In this document: piece after piece, positions 8,938 through 23,580 of the stretch
How the letters are laid out: every line of letters begins with the position of its first letter
Numbering within the stretch: position 1 is the stretch's first letter
Assembly: GCA_016719635.1 (NCBI GenBank)
Contig: JADJYT010000004.1
Location: 335,336-399,335 of the forward strand
Length of the DNA: 64,000 nt
DNA from: Sphingobacteriales bacterium
Lineage (GTDB): Bacteria; Bacteroidota; Bacteroidia; Chitinophagales; JADIYW01
Reading direction: 5' to 3'
Position numbers and translations under genes: made by a program
Notes under the pieces: model-generated
Told to the model about the DNA's origin: nothing
Database searches by the model: none
What the model saw: the letters and a program-made list of their open reading frames with translations, nothing else

Positions 8938-9478
8938 ATGAGTAGAATTTTACAATCTATCTTATCTGTATTTATCTTTTTTGTTTCCGTAGTTTCCTTC
9001 GGACAGAATGGTTATTGTGGTCAGGAAAATCTTCACAAAAACGGTGAAACACCTTACGATTCCGTTTACTTTGAAAATATGATGAATGCATACGTTAATG
9101 CAGTAAATCATAAGAATATCAAAATACTGAACCCTTATCTGTTGTCTGAGCAGGAATTTAAAGATATCATTGAATTCAACAGACGTTACTTTCCTCAATG
9201 CCTGAGTACCATGGATACCACTTATAAGTCCGTAACATTTATGACCATATACAATAAATTTATAGAAAGGGATATTACCATCAATAAACTTACCGTTGTT
9301 GAATCCAGATCTTCATTTTCGTGCAGTAACGGAGAGTTGAAAAAAATACACTGTGATATAAACTTTAATAAAAGAGACATCAATAACGGGATGTCCAGGA
9401 TTATTTTATTAACAGCCAAAACTTTATCTGGTGATTTTAAAATCGGAATAGAAGTTTGTGAATCTAAACTTTTCACCA

Positions 9479-9486
<8 letters not shown>
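8938..9486 (+). CDS. Small secreted protein of unknown function, co-transcribed with the giant T9SS cargo
   Basis: 182 residues with a clear signal peptide ending SVVSFGQ (about residues 1-22). The mature part contains several cysteines (in GYCGQ, FPQCLS, SFSCS, IHCDI and EVCES), which could form disulfides outside the cytosol. No known domain was recognised. Its last 8 bases overlap the start of the 1876-residue T9SS protein (ATG 9479), so the two are translationally coupled and may act together, for example as a secretion or surface partner; this is inferred from position only. Confidence 0.65.
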
Positions 9487-15109
<5,623 letters not shown>

Positions 15110-15138
15110 TCATAATCATAATTATTTATTAATGTAAA

Positions 15139-15170
15139 GGGCTGCAGGGTTATTATTGCAGTCCTTTTTT
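15139..15170 (+). terminator. Rho-independent terminator after the T9SS cargo gene
   Basis: Stem GGGCTGCA/TGCAGTCC (one G-T pair), loop of ten bases, six T. It closes the two-gene unit 8938-15109. The remainder of the gap to 15324 shows nothing recognisable. Confidence 0.8.
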
Positions 15171-15323
15171 ATGTAAGACTTTAACGGAACGAAGTGAATG
15201 GAAATTGAACATCAGCAAAAAATCAAAAAAGACAATCCTGTTTATTTTCCCGTAATGAGTATCTTGAGTTAATAAATGGCAGTCAGCACGATTAAATAAT
15301 ACAAAGGCTTTTACAGATACAAG

Positions 15324-17195
15324 ATGGCTACAAATAAAAAATCTACATTAAAGAAACGGCAATATCCTTCATCTGTCCTTATGTCTGATGTAAGTAATCA
15401 AAAATCAATATACCATATCTGCAGCGGCACATACTTTCATTACGGATTATTGATATTGTCCGGTTTTTTACTGTTTGGTTACACCGTTACGTTTGATTAC
15501 GGACTGGATGATGAGTTTATAGTGTCATCTATCAGCCAGGCTGGTCCGGGTTTCAACGGACTTCTTTTTATCTTTAAATCCTGGTTTGCAAGTGCAGATT
15601 ACCGGCCGGTTACCTTAGCATCCTTCTGGCTGGAAAGATTTTTCTTTAAAGAAATGAATCCATCCGTTTCTCATTTTCTCAATGTGATGATTTTTGTTTT
15701 TTTGCTGACCCGGATTTACAAATTCATCGTAATCAGCAGGATGATCGGGGATGTGAATAGGCTGAAGATAGTTGCCTTACTGACCGCCGTATTTTTTCTT
15801 GTCCACCCCAATCATGTGAGTGTGGTGGCAAATATCAAAAGCCGTGATAATTTATTAAGTATGACCTTTGGGCTGATGGCTGCCATTCAGCTGATTACGG
15901 CTTTCGACCGCATTCAGTATCAAAGAATATTTGTTGCGCTTTTACTGATAGTCTTAGGGCTGCTTTCAAAAAGGGACAGTTTTGTTTTCCTGATAGTACC
16001 CGTGCTCGTGCTGTTTTTCTTCAGAAATCAAGGTGTAAAAAAGTTGCTGATTATTTCGTTGCTGAGTTTCTTCCTGCTGATAGTTTCAGCGTATGTAGTA
16101 AATGATTTAACGTCTAATCTAGATACGAATTTGAATCGCAGCTTTTGGGGGTTAGATGAGAATCCATTATACCAAAATGATACATTCTATAACAGGATTT
16201 CACTTGCCCTGACCTCTTTGTTTTATTACATAAAATTCCTGTTTATTCCCTTTGGCTATTACTTTTACTTCGGGTACAATCAAATTCCGCTTACTTCTGT
16301 CTTCTCACCGATGAATATAACCGGTATGGCAATTGTCTTAGTGCTCTTCATATTCAGTATCCGATTTTATAAAAAAAATAAGGTTTATCTATTCTCCATG
16401 TTGTTCTTTTTTCTGTCTATCGCGTATGCGTTAAATTTTATCAGCCCGGTTGCGGGTATTGTCATGGATCGCTATAATTTTATTGCATCAATGGGATATT
16501 GCATGGCGTTGTCAGCAATCATAACGGATATGCAGCAGTCGGATTACTGGCGAAGGTTGGTAAAGCCGGTCTTTATTGTTTTATTGGTTACTTATGCAGG
16601 ATGTACAATATACAGAACCACGGCATGGAAAGACAGATACACGTTGTTCGACCGGGACTTGAAACATCTGACAAGGTCTGTAAACGCAAACCGGATTGCA
16701 GCGGGTACCTATATTCATTTTGCGTTACAGGAAGAAATGAAATCATCCTACGACAGAAGCCTGACGGATAGTTTCATCAATAAGGGAGAACGGTATGCAT
16801 TGCTTGCCGTAAAGGCGAACCCGTTATCCGCACAGTCCTGGGAGCATGTGGGTCTGTGTGAATTATACCGGAGAAATGACAGCACTACGCTGGAGATTTT
16901 CAGGAAATGTTACCGGTTGGATTCCTCCTACCTGTCTGGTGTGAATTATTTGGGATTGGCATTCTGGAATCTCGATCAGATAGATTCTGCCGCTCATTAT
17001 TTTAAGTTTGTTATACAACGGGAAAAGATTTTCAGTTATTCTGCCAACAATCTGATAAATATGTACATGCAGCGAAGCAGGCATAGGGAAGCAGATAGTT
17101 TGCTTCAGTATCTGGAACGAAGATTCCCGAATGATGTAGGTCTCAAGCGGAAACAGGATGAATTGAAAAATCATCCGGTACCTTTCAGCAGATAA
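15324..17195 (+). CDS. TMTC-like polytopic membrane protein with C-terminal TPRs (putative GT-C glycosyltransferase)
   Basis: 623 residues, about ten to twelve membrane segments, then a soluble C-terminal part (about 480-620) with TPR-like helices (LSAQSWEHVGLCELYRR and following). The first loop carries GLDDEF, an acidic pair like that of GT-C enzymes, then YRPVTLASFW, and HPNHVSVVANIKSRDNLL. The same YRP and HPxHxxVVANIKSRD motifs occur in the 709-residue protein at 35832-37961, so the two are distant paralogues. The family resembles eukaryotic TMTC O-mannosyltransferases (multi-pass GT-C plus TPR). Glycosylation of exported proteins, perhaps of the T9SS cargo upstream, is a hypothesis. Confidence 0.65.
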   Translation: MATNKKSTLKKRQYPSSVLMSDVSNQKSIYHICSGTYFHYGLLILSGFLLFGYTVTFDYGLDDEFIVSSISQAGPGFNGLLFIFKSWFASADYRPVTLASFWLERFFFKEMNPSVSHFLNVMIFVFLLTRIYKFIVISRMIGDVNRLKIVALLTAVFFLVHPNHVSVVANIKSRDNLLSMTFGLMAAIQLITAFDRIQYQRIFVALLLIVLGLLSKRDSFVFLIVPVLVLFFFRNQGVKKLLIISLLSFFLLIVSAYVVNDLTSNLDTNLNRSFWGLDENPLYQNDTFYNRISLALTSLFYYIKFLFIPFGYYFYFGYNQIPLTSVFSPMNITGMAIVLVLFIFSIRFYKKNKVYLFSMLFFFLSIAYALNFISPVAGIVMDRYNFIASMGYCMALSAIITDMQQSDYWRRLVKPVFIVLLVTYAGCTIYRTTAWKDRYTLFDRDLKHLTRSVNANRIAAGTYIHFALQEEMKSSYDRSLTDSFINKGERYALLAVKANPLSAQSWEHVGLCELYRRNDSTTLEIFRKCYRLDSSYLSGVNYLGLAFWNLDQIDSAAHYFKFVIQREKIFSYSANNLINMYMQRSRHREADSLLQYLERRFPNDVGLKRKQDELKNHPVPFSR

Positions 17196-17237
17196 TGGAT
17201 GTGATAGACTGGCATAACCTGAATAATTCAACTCAGA

Positions 17238-18308
17238 TCATTCATCGGCATACAGTGAAGATGCCTGCATATCAGCAGTTGATTTTTTAAAGGTCAACTG
17301 TTCTCCCCGTCCTTTCTTGAATACTTTGCGGCCCGGATTCAACCCTTTGCGCAAGGCTCGTCTTTCTTCTTCCGGTAAGGAGACGATGCTCATGCAGTCT
17401 TCACAACAGCAACCTTTGTATTTTGCTGTACAGGATTCACACTGGATGAATAGCAGATGGCAGGCCTCGTTTTTGCAATTGGTGTGTGTGTCCGCGGGCT
17501 CACCACATTGATGGCATTGGGCAATAACTTCATGTGAGATTTTTTCTCCCAAACGTCTGTCAAAAACAAAATTCTTGCCACGGAATTTATTCCTTAAACC
17601 TAGTTGCTGTACCTGTCGTGCATATTCAATGATGCCGCCGTTCAACTGATACACCTGTTTAAACCCGTTATGTTTTAACCAAGCGCTTGCCTTTTCACAA
17701 CGGATGCCGCCGGTACAGTACATCACCACCGGTTTATCCTTGTCGTTTTCCAGCATATTGACTACCAGAGGCAGCTGTTCCCTGAAAGTATCCACATCCG
17801 GCGTAACGGCATTCTCAAAATGCCCGATTTCGCTTTCATAATGATTGCGCATATCTATCAGAATAGTATCCTCCTGATCGGTCAGTCCGTTAAATTCTTC
17901 AGCGTTGAGATGGATGCCGCAGTCACTCGAATTAAAGGTGTCATCATCCAGTCCGTCCGCCACAATTTTTTTGCGTACCAGTATTTTTAATTTGGAAAAT
18001 GATTTTCCGTCATCATCGATGGCATAGTTCAGGCGTATACCTTTCAGAAATGGATAGGAGTACAGATGTTCGATAAACGCCGTCTTGTTATTTTCAGGTA
18101 AGGAAATCTGTGCATTAATGCCTTCGCGGGCGATATATATTCTGCCTAAGACATCCAGGTTGTTCCAGGCCAGATACAGTTCATCCCTCCATAATGAAGG
18201 TTGTTCCGTTTTGGCGTATTTATAAAAGGAGATGGTAATGCGGTTTTCGCTGTTTTCCAGAAGATTTTTCTCCAATATCCGCTTGTCTACCCTGTTCCAA
18301 AGTTGCAT
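17238..18308 (-). CDS. trhO: tRNA uridine(34) hydroxylase, rhodanese-domain protein TrhO
   Basis: 356 residues. TrhO (YceA) family enzymes make 5-hydroxyuridine at the wobble position of tRNA. The N-terminal acylphosphatase-like part (about 20-115) contains GRIYIAREGINAQIS, typical of the family. The rhodanese domain (about 135-235) contains DMRNHYESEIGHF and the active-site loop MYCTGGIRCEK with its Cys. The C-terminal part holds several CxxC pairs (CHQCGE, CKNEAC, CESC, CCCEDC), a likely zinc-binding tail. Convergent with the TMTC-like gene and divergent from the barrel gene at 18416. Confidence 0.93.
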   Translation of the reverse strand: MQLWNRVDKRILEKNLLENSENRITISFYKYAKTEQPSLWRDELYLAWNNLDVLGRIYIAREGINAQISLPENNKTAFIEHLYSYPFLKGIRLNYAIDDDGKSFSKLKILVRKKIVADGLDDDTFNSSDCGIHLNAEEFNGLTDQEDTILIDMRNHYESEIGHFENAVTPDVDTFREQLPLVVNMLENDKDKPVVMYCTGGIRCEKASAWLKHNGFKQVYQLNGGIIEYARQVQQLGLRNKFRGKNFVFDRRLGEKISHEVIAQCHQCGEPADTHTNCKNEACHLLFIQCESCTAKYKGCCCEDCMSIVSLPEEERRALRKGLNPGRKVFKKGRGEQLTFKKSTADMQASSLYADE

Positions 18309-18415
18309 GCTTTGTATATTTGGGTTAAATAATTTTTACAAAAGTAGTACAATTAAAAGGTTTTTTGTAATTTAACGTCGATTTTATAAATCAATACAAA
18401 CAAAAACTAAATAAG

Positions 18416-19165
18416 ATGAGAAAATTACTGGTTATTATTTTGCTGTTAGGAACATTTATAAACCATTCAGAGGCGAAAATTCAGGCAGGTATCGGCATTA
18501 ATGTGGGTCCCAATTTCGGAAGGATGAACAATGAGTTTTTGAAAGGTAAGTTATCTACAGCCGGTGGTACACTCAGTTTTGTTCCCGGAGTACATGCAGC
18601 CATTCAGGGCAGGATATGGATAAATAAGTTTGTAGGGGTAAATCTAGGTATTGAATTCAATATGGGTGGAAGCAGCTACACAAAATATTCAGGTGCAGGA
18701 AATGTCATCAGTTCCAATAAAACACATAAAGAAAACCAGCTGACCATTCCTGTAACCATTATGGCTGGTTGGGGAAATCAGCGATTGAGAGTATTTGCCA
18801 ATGCAGGAGGTTATTTCGGTTACAATATCAGCGGTACAGATGTCAGAACAATCAACAATAATGGTTCTGTTCAGCCTAAAGTAAGTGAAAAGGCAGATTA
18901 TAAAGAAGTTTATAATAATATCGACGCAGGTGTCAGAATGGGGGCAGGTATTCAGGTATATGTTTCCAAAGACCTGAGAAGCAGTGTAACCTTTGATATG
19001 AATTATGATTTTGGATTGGTGAAAACGTTCAGAGGTGCGGTTGATCCGTTTTATAATAACTCTACCAAATTAAAACTGTACAACTCGAAATTTAATATCG
19101 GTGTTGGTTACATGTATACGTTTGGTAAAAATCAGGCGGAAGAGCAACCGAAAACAGGTCTGTAA
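18416..19165 (+). CDS. PorT-like outer-membrane beta-barrel protein
   Basis: 249 residues with a signal peptide (MRKLLVIILLLGTFINHSEA, cleavage near 20). The mature part alternates aromatic and small residues in short strands (FVPGVHAAIQGRIWINKFVG, FANAGGYFGYNIS, FNIGVGYMYTFG), ending in a penultimate aromatic strand then a short tail, as in eight-stranded Bacteroidota barrels. The exact partner or ligand is unknown. Confidence 0.7.
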   Translation: MRKLLVIILLLGTFINHSEAKIQAGIGINVGPNFGRMNNEFLKGKLSTAGGTLSFVPGVHAAIQGRIWINKFVGVNLGIEFNMGGSSYTKYSGAGNVISSNKTHKENQLTIPVTIMAGWGNQRLRVFANAGGYFGYNISGTDVRTINNNGSVQPKVSEKADYKEVYNNIDAGVRMGAGIQVYVSKDLRSSVTFDMNYDFGLVKTFRGAVDPFYNNSTKLKLYNSKFNIGVGYMYTFGKNQAEEQPKTGL

Positions 19166-19185
19166 TTCATTCAGTCAGCAAATGT

Positions 19186-19217
19186 AAAAAAGGGAAAGTT
19201 ACACTTTCCCTTTTTTT
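19186..19217. terminator. Bidirectional terminator between barrel gene and hemB
   Basis: Arms GGGAAAGT (19192-19199) and ACTTTCCC (19203-19210), three-base loop, flanked by A-run and T-run so it works on both strands. The stop codon of hemB (19199-19201) lies inside the hairpin, which therefore serves both convergent genes. Confidence 0.8.
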
Positions 19218-20182
19218 ATGTGATTCAGCGCATAATCTTTTGAACCATAAGAGATGATAACATCAGCACCTGCACGGCGTATGCTCAACAGCGTTTCTTC
19301 TAAACATTTAGAATAATCCAGCCAGCCGTTTTTTGCTGCCGCCTGCAGCATGGCATATTCACCACTCACATGATAGGCGGCAATGGGAATCGGAAAATTT
19401 AGTTTCAGTTCGTGAATGATATCCAGATAAACTGTGGCCGGTTTTACCATCAGGAAATCTGCACCCTCTTCAAAATCCATGGAGGCTTCCAGCATGGCTT
19501 CCCGTTTATTGGCGGGGTTCATCTGGTAGGTTTTCTTATCACCCGATTTGGGTGCCGAATCCAACGCATCACGAAACGGTCCGTAAAATGCACTGGCATA
19601 TTTAGCCGTATAACTCATGATGGATGTGTCTGTAAATCCTTTGGCATCGAGCGCATCTCTGAGATAGCCTACACGTCCGTCCATCATGTCGCTTGGCCCG
19701 ATGATATCTACCCCGGCGTTTGCCTGGGCAATTGCCATCCTCGCTAAGATGGGTAAGGTTTTGTCGTTTATAATTTTTCCGTTTTCAACATATCCGTCGT
19801 GTCCGTCACTGCTGTATGGATCCATGGCGACATCGCTGATCAGGCAGCATTCCGGAAACTTTTTTTTGAAGGCAGCAATCGCTTTGAGGTAGAAATTTTT
19901 TTGAGAATAACTGTAGCTGGCTGTCTTATTCTTTAATCCGTCATCGACGGCAGGGAATAATATAAAGGAGTACACACCCGCATTCATACATATCTCTATT
20001 TCTTTCAGGGCATTATCTATGCTAAGCTGAGACATGCCGGGCAGCGACTTTATCGCATTCTTCTTATTTCGGCCATCCGCTAAGAATAAAGGTTGTACCA
20101 GATGTTGCGGAAGTAAGCTGGTTTCTGCTGCCAGTGCGCGTATGGCAGCACTCTTTCTGTTTCGGCGAGGACGTTGTAACAT
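19199..20182 (-). CDS. hemB: Porphobilinogen synthase (delta-aminolaevulinic acid dehydratase)
   Basis: Joins two 5-aminolaevulinate molecules to porphobilinogen in haem synthesis. From MLQRPRRNRK the protein has 327 residues; an ATG five codons further upstream is possible but less like the family N-terminus. Visible are the Schiff-base lysines in SYTAKYASAFYGPF and MVKPATVYLD. The metal site reads DVAMDPYSSDGHDG, where zinc-type enzymes have three Cys, so this is the Cys-free (Mg-dependent) type. The stop lies in a shared terminator hairpin. Confidence 0.96.
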   Translation of the reverse strand: MLQRPRRNRKSAAIRALAAETSLLPQHLVQPLFLADGRNKKNAIKSLPGMSQLSIDNALKEIEICMNAGVYSFILFPAVDDGLKNKTASYSYSQKNFYLKAIAAFKKKFPECCLISDVAMDPYSSDGHDGYVENGKIINDKTLPILARMAIAQANAGVDIIGPSDMMDGRVGYLRDALDAKGFTDTSIMSYTAKYASAFYGPFRDALDSAPKSGDKKTYQMNPANKREAMLEASMDFEEGADFLMVKPATVYLDIIHELKLNFPIPIAAYHVSGEYAMLQAAAKNGWLDYSKCLEETLLSIRRAGADVIISYGSKDYALNHIKKGKV

Positions 20183-20269
20183 ACTGCAAAAATACAAATA
20201 AATGTCAGTACCGGGAACAGATGAATATAAATTGTCGATGTGAGCATTTTTTGAGAAAGAGCGGATGTA

Positions 20270-21214
20270 TCAGACTAATTTCTCCAGTGCCAGTTTAATC
20301 GACTTTTCCATGTCTTCCAAGATATGAGTCGTATTGAAAGGAACAAAAGGGTTGCCTAAAATATTTTCATACAACTCAATATACCGGTTGGAAATATTGG
20401 ATACAATTTCTTCCGTCATTTCCGGCACTGTTTGTCCCTCTTTGCCCATGAAATCATTCGCAATCAGCCATTCGCGCACAAACTCCTTGGAAAGTTGTTT
20501 TTGCGGTTCACCTTTTTCGAGGCGTTCTTCATATCCTTCGGCGTAAAAATAACGGGAAGAATCCGGCGTATGGATTTCATCCATCAGGTAGATGGTGTCG
20601 CCGATTTTCCCGAATTCATATTTGGTGTCCACCAGTATCAGTCCGCGCTCTTTGGCCAGTACCGTCCCTCTCTGAAAAACGGCATGCGTGTATTTTTCCA
20701 GTTGCGCATACTCTTCTTCCGGCACAATTCCCTTAGCGATGATTTCCGCCCCGGATATTTCTTCGTCGTGCCCGACTTCCGCCTTGGTCGTGGGGGTGAT
20801 GATGGGTGTCGGCAGTTGCTGGTTTTCCTTCAGGCCATCCGGCAGCTGTACGCCGCAGATTTCGCGGATACCGTTTTTATAGGCGCGCCATGCCGAGCCG
20901 GCGAGATAGCCGCGAATGACCATTTCCACCCGGTAGGGCTCGCACAGTTTGCCGATGGTCACATTCGGATGCGGCACATCCACCACCCAGTTGGGTACAA
21001 TATCGTTGGTTTTGGACAGATGGTAATTGGCGATTTCATTCAGGATTTGTCCTTTGTAGGGGATGGGTTCAGGCAGTACCACATCAAATGCGGAAATGCG
21101 GTCGCTGACAATCATCACGAGGTAACGGCCGTCAATATTGTAGACATCCCGGACCTTTCCTTTGTAAAAACTCTTTTGCCCGGGAAACTGAAAGTGTGTT
21201 GCGCTGATGGCCAT
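20270..21214 (-). CDS. purC: SAICAR synthetase (phosphoribosylaminoimidazole-succinocarboxamide synthase)
   Basis: Purine synthesis: couples CAIR and aspartate using ATP. From MAISATHFQF the length is 314 residues. Motifs: KGKVRDVYNIDG (ATP loop), SDRISAFDVVLPEPIPYKG, EMVIRGYLAGSAW and DEIHTPDSSRYF (the long, yeast-like SAICAR synthetase form). A longer frame begins at 21280, but a -7 element (21236-21243) lies downstream of that ATG, supporting the shorter start. Confidence 0.96.
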   Translation of the reverse strand: MAISATHFQFPGQKSFYKGKVRDVYNIDGRYLVMIVSDRISAFDVVLPEPIPYKGQILNEIANYHLSKTNDIVPNWVVDVPHPNVTIGKLCEPYRVEMVIRGYLAGSAWRAYKNGIREICGVQLPDGLKENQQLPTPIITPTTKAEVGHDEEISGAEIIAKGIVPEEEYAQLEKYTHAVFQRGTVLAKERGLILVDTKYEFGKIGDTIYLMDEIHTPDSSRYFYAEGYEERLEKGEPQKQLSKEFVREWLIANDFMGKEGQTVPEMTEEIVSNISNRYIELYENILGNPFVPFNTTHILEDMEKSIKLALEKLV

Positions 21215-21564
21215 ACGGAATGGGATTGAATGGCACAAAGGTACGAAGTAAGACAGCAGTATCTCTGACAATATTTCCACAGCAGCTGTCTTTTCAACAA
21301 CAAATTATTTATTGAGGTTGGCAGTTTACCTTCAAGCGAGCGTAGCGACGCTATCTCATAAACTGTCCGGTTACCTTTGCTGCTCACCTTTGTCTGGCCG
21401 TATGGAAAGAGTTTCATATATCGTGTGAATGAAAGAAACTAACCTTTGATTGGATAAGCGTTTAGATTTAAGGATCCGGTCAGTGAGCGACAGGTATAAC
21501 AGAGGCGAGTAATCCAGTGGAACACTCGCCAGTGAGGAGGTGGTGTTGCAAATAGTATGTAGAA
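21215..21564. other. 350-bp gap between purC and the SLOG-like gene
   Basis: No gene is supported here; the short frames on either strand lack family resemblance. Contents: the purC -7 element, and an inverted repeat GGCGAGT (21504-21510) with ACTCGCC (21524-21530) followed by no T-run, so not a clear terminator. Confidence 0.5.
21236..21243 (-). promoter_or_regulatory. Candidate -7 element of purC
   Basis: On the minus strand reads TACCTTTG (TAnnTTTG), 21 bp before the purC ATG at 21214. A TTG on the same strand lies 25 bp upstream, slightly farther than usual. It helps decide the purC start. Confidence 0.45.
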
Positions 21565-22158
21565 TCATTCTGTAAGCCATTTGAACCAAGTTTCCTGGGT
21601 TATTATAGGTATGTTGTTTTGCAGGCATACACTCATTGTATGTCCTGTTCCTCCATTCATTGGGTTTCCCAAATCATCATAAAATATACCAAAAGTTGCA
21701 GGTTTTATATATTCCGTTCCAATTGCTTTAATGGTATCCCGAATTATATATGCGGCTTTTATAGAGTATCGGTTTTTATCACCCGACACATATTGGTCTA
21801 TTAATTTTTCCATTTTCTTGTTTCTTTTGGATTCATACACTACCTCAGGTTCTGAAGCGATATTTATGTCATCCAATGAAATGGTCTCGTATGCATGATT
21901 ATTTCTTTGTCTATGCCCGGAGTAAGGTGTAATTACCTGTAATCTTTCATAATCTACTGACCTGACACCTTCAGAAAATAATTGATCAGAGCCGTCTGCA
22001 TTTCCACTTCGGAAAATCATTTTTTTTGACAAAGATGCCAGCATCTTCCCAAGTGCAATTAGCTTATATTTATCCTTTTCCAAAACTTTTCTCTTACCTT
22101 CAAGAAGGATAATTGAATTTTCATTGTCAAATCTGTTAATAAATTCATTTAATGTCAT
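21565..22158 (-). CDS. SLOG-like nucleotide-binding-fold protein, function unknown
   Basis: 197 residues, no signal peptide or membrane segment. The middle carries IFRSGNADGSDQLFSEGV, similar to the (R/G)SGGADGxDxxFxxG loop of SLOG/DprA-like Rossmann folds that bind nucleotides or nucleotide-derived ligands, and the C-terminal part carries NPMNGGTGHTMSVCLQNNIP, which resembles the second phosphate-binding loop (GGTGHT) of the same fold. Such proteins occur in phages and defence islands, but no partner gene is next to it; neighbours are purC and tRNA-Lys. A role in nucleotide signalling is possible, not shown. Confidence 0.6.
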   Translation of the reverse strand: MTLNEFINRFDNENSIILLEGKRKVLEKDKYKLIALGKMLASLSKKMIFRSGNADGSDQLFSEGVRSVDYERLQVITPYSGHRQRNNHAYETISLDDINIASEPEVVYESKRNKKMEKLIDQYVSGDKNRYSIKAAYIIRDTIKAIGTEYIKPATFGIFYDDLGNPMNGGTGHTMSVCLQNNIPIITQETWFKWLTE

Positions 22159-22314
22159 GATTGTTTTTTACGATTACCGGAACTGTTAAAAATAAGCAAT
22201 TGGCATATTTTTTCAAGATTTTTTAGCAAAAAAGCAATTGCTCTTGTTTAGAATACTTGTTATCATGCCATACGAGTACCTTGGTTAAGGATGAAGGAAG
22301 TGGAAAATGGAATG

Positions 22315-22387
<73 letters not shown>

Positions 22388-22453
22388 ATTTATTGAACGA
22401 GGTGCAATTTACGATTTTATTGCGTTGTTTTGACCCTCGAGGTTAAAAAAATG

Positions 22454-22483
22454 AAAAAAGCCGTACTGCAACAGTACGGCTTT
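22454..22483 (-). terminator. Rho-independent terminator of phoH
   Basis: Perfect 12-bp arms AAAGCCGTACTG / CAGTACGGCTTT with loop CAA; read on the minus strand it ends in a T-run. It lies 22 bp after the phoH stop. Confidence 0.85.
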
Positions 22484-22504
22484 GTGTAAAATTAAACAGT
22501 CAGC

Positions 22505-23491
22505 TTAATTGGCATTGCCTTGTCCGTTCCGGAAGTGCTGCTCCCGTTCCGTTTCTTTGTCAAATGCCTTTATAATGTCTTTCACCAATCGGTGACGCAC
22601 CACATCATCTCCGGAAAGGTGCACCATACCGATGCCGTCGATACCATCCAGAATCTGCATGGTCTTTCTCAAGCCGGATTGCTGGTTTTTCGGTAAATCG
22701 ATTTGTGTCATATCACCGGTGATGATACACTTGGCGGAAGGGCCGATACGTGTCAGGAACATTTTTAACTGCAGCTGTGTCGCGTTTTGCGCTTCATCCA
22801 GAATCATAAAGGCGTGGTCGAGCGTACGTCCTCGCATATAGGCCAGCGGTGCCACCTCAATCACACGGTTCTGCATATAATACGTGAGCTTGTCCGGAGG
22901 AATCATATCATCCAATGCGTCGTACAGCGGCCTTAAATACGGGTCTATCTTTTCTTTCAGGTCGCCCGGCAAAAATCCTAAATTTTCACCTGCTTCCACC
23001 GCCGGGCGTGTGAGGATAATTTTCTTCACCCATTTATTTTTCAATGCACGCACTGCCAATGCCACCGCGGTATATGTTTTTCCGGTACCTGCCGGCCCGA
23101 TGGCAAACAGTATATCGTTATTTTCTGAAGAGTCCACCAGTTTCTGCTGGTTCTCCGTTCGCGCACGCACGAGTGTGCCGTTGTTGCCATACACCAAAAC
23201 GTTATCCTGAAATTGCGGGAAATTCGTTTCATAAGGATTACGCCCGTGCAGGATCTCCTCGATGTGCTTGTCGGAGATTTTTCCGTAGCGTTCGAGGTAT
23301 TCCACGAGCTGGTGCACTTTTTCGCTGAACACTTCCAGGTCTTCCTGGGAACCGGCAACTATGATCTTGTTGCCTCTTGCGCTGATATTTAGCCTGTTAA
23401 ATTCTTTTTTCAGGATTTTCAGCTTGTTGTTGTTGAAACCGAAGAACTCTACCTGATCGACAGTTTCTAATTTAATAGTTAGTTCGCTCAA
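22505..23491 (-). CDS. phoH: PhoH-family ATPase
   Basis: 328 residues, cytosolic. Residues about 110-320 form a P-loop ATPase: GPAGTGKTYTA (Walker A), AFMILDEAQNAT (Walker B) and ITGDMTQIDLP. The N-terminal part (about 20-90) is the KH-like/PhoH-N region. PhoH-like proteins are linked to RNA metabolism, often beside ybeY; ybeY is not next to this copy. Divergent from the DUF62 gene at 23581. Confidence 0.93.
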   Translation of the reverse strand: MSELTIKLETVDQVEFFGFNNNKLKILKKEFNRLNISARGNKIIVAGSQEDLEVFSEKVHQLVEYLERYGKISDKHIEEILHGRNPYETNFPQFQDNVLVYGNNGTLVRARTENQQKLVDSSENNDILFAIGPAGTGKTYTAVALAVRALKNKWVKKIILTRPAVEAGENLGFLPGDLKEKIDPYLRPLYDALDDMIPPDKLTYYMQNRVIEVAPLAYMRGRTLDHAFMILDEAQNATQLQLKMFLTRIGPSAKCIITGDMTQIDLPKNQQSGLRKTMQILDGIDGIGMVHLSGDDVVRHRLVKDIIKAFDKETEREQHFRNGQGNAN

Positions 23492-23580
23492 TTATTTTCT
23501 TATTTTTGTTTTTCAATTCCAAAGAAACGGTTTTTGTATTTCCTTTGGCTTATCAATTTGAAAATAGAATAAAATTTTAA

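Noticed and set aside
20432..21229. 265-codon + strand frame opposite purC
   Set aside because: Antisense shadow of a well-supported gene with no recognisable domain.
21504..21530. GGCGAGT...ACTCGCC inverted repeat as a terminator
   Set aside because: No T-run on either strand; 7-bp arms with a 13-base loop can occur by chance.
21115..21628. Two minus-strand frames between purC and the SLOG-like gene
   Set aside because: No family resemblance; they overlap both genes in other frames and contain the purC promoter element.
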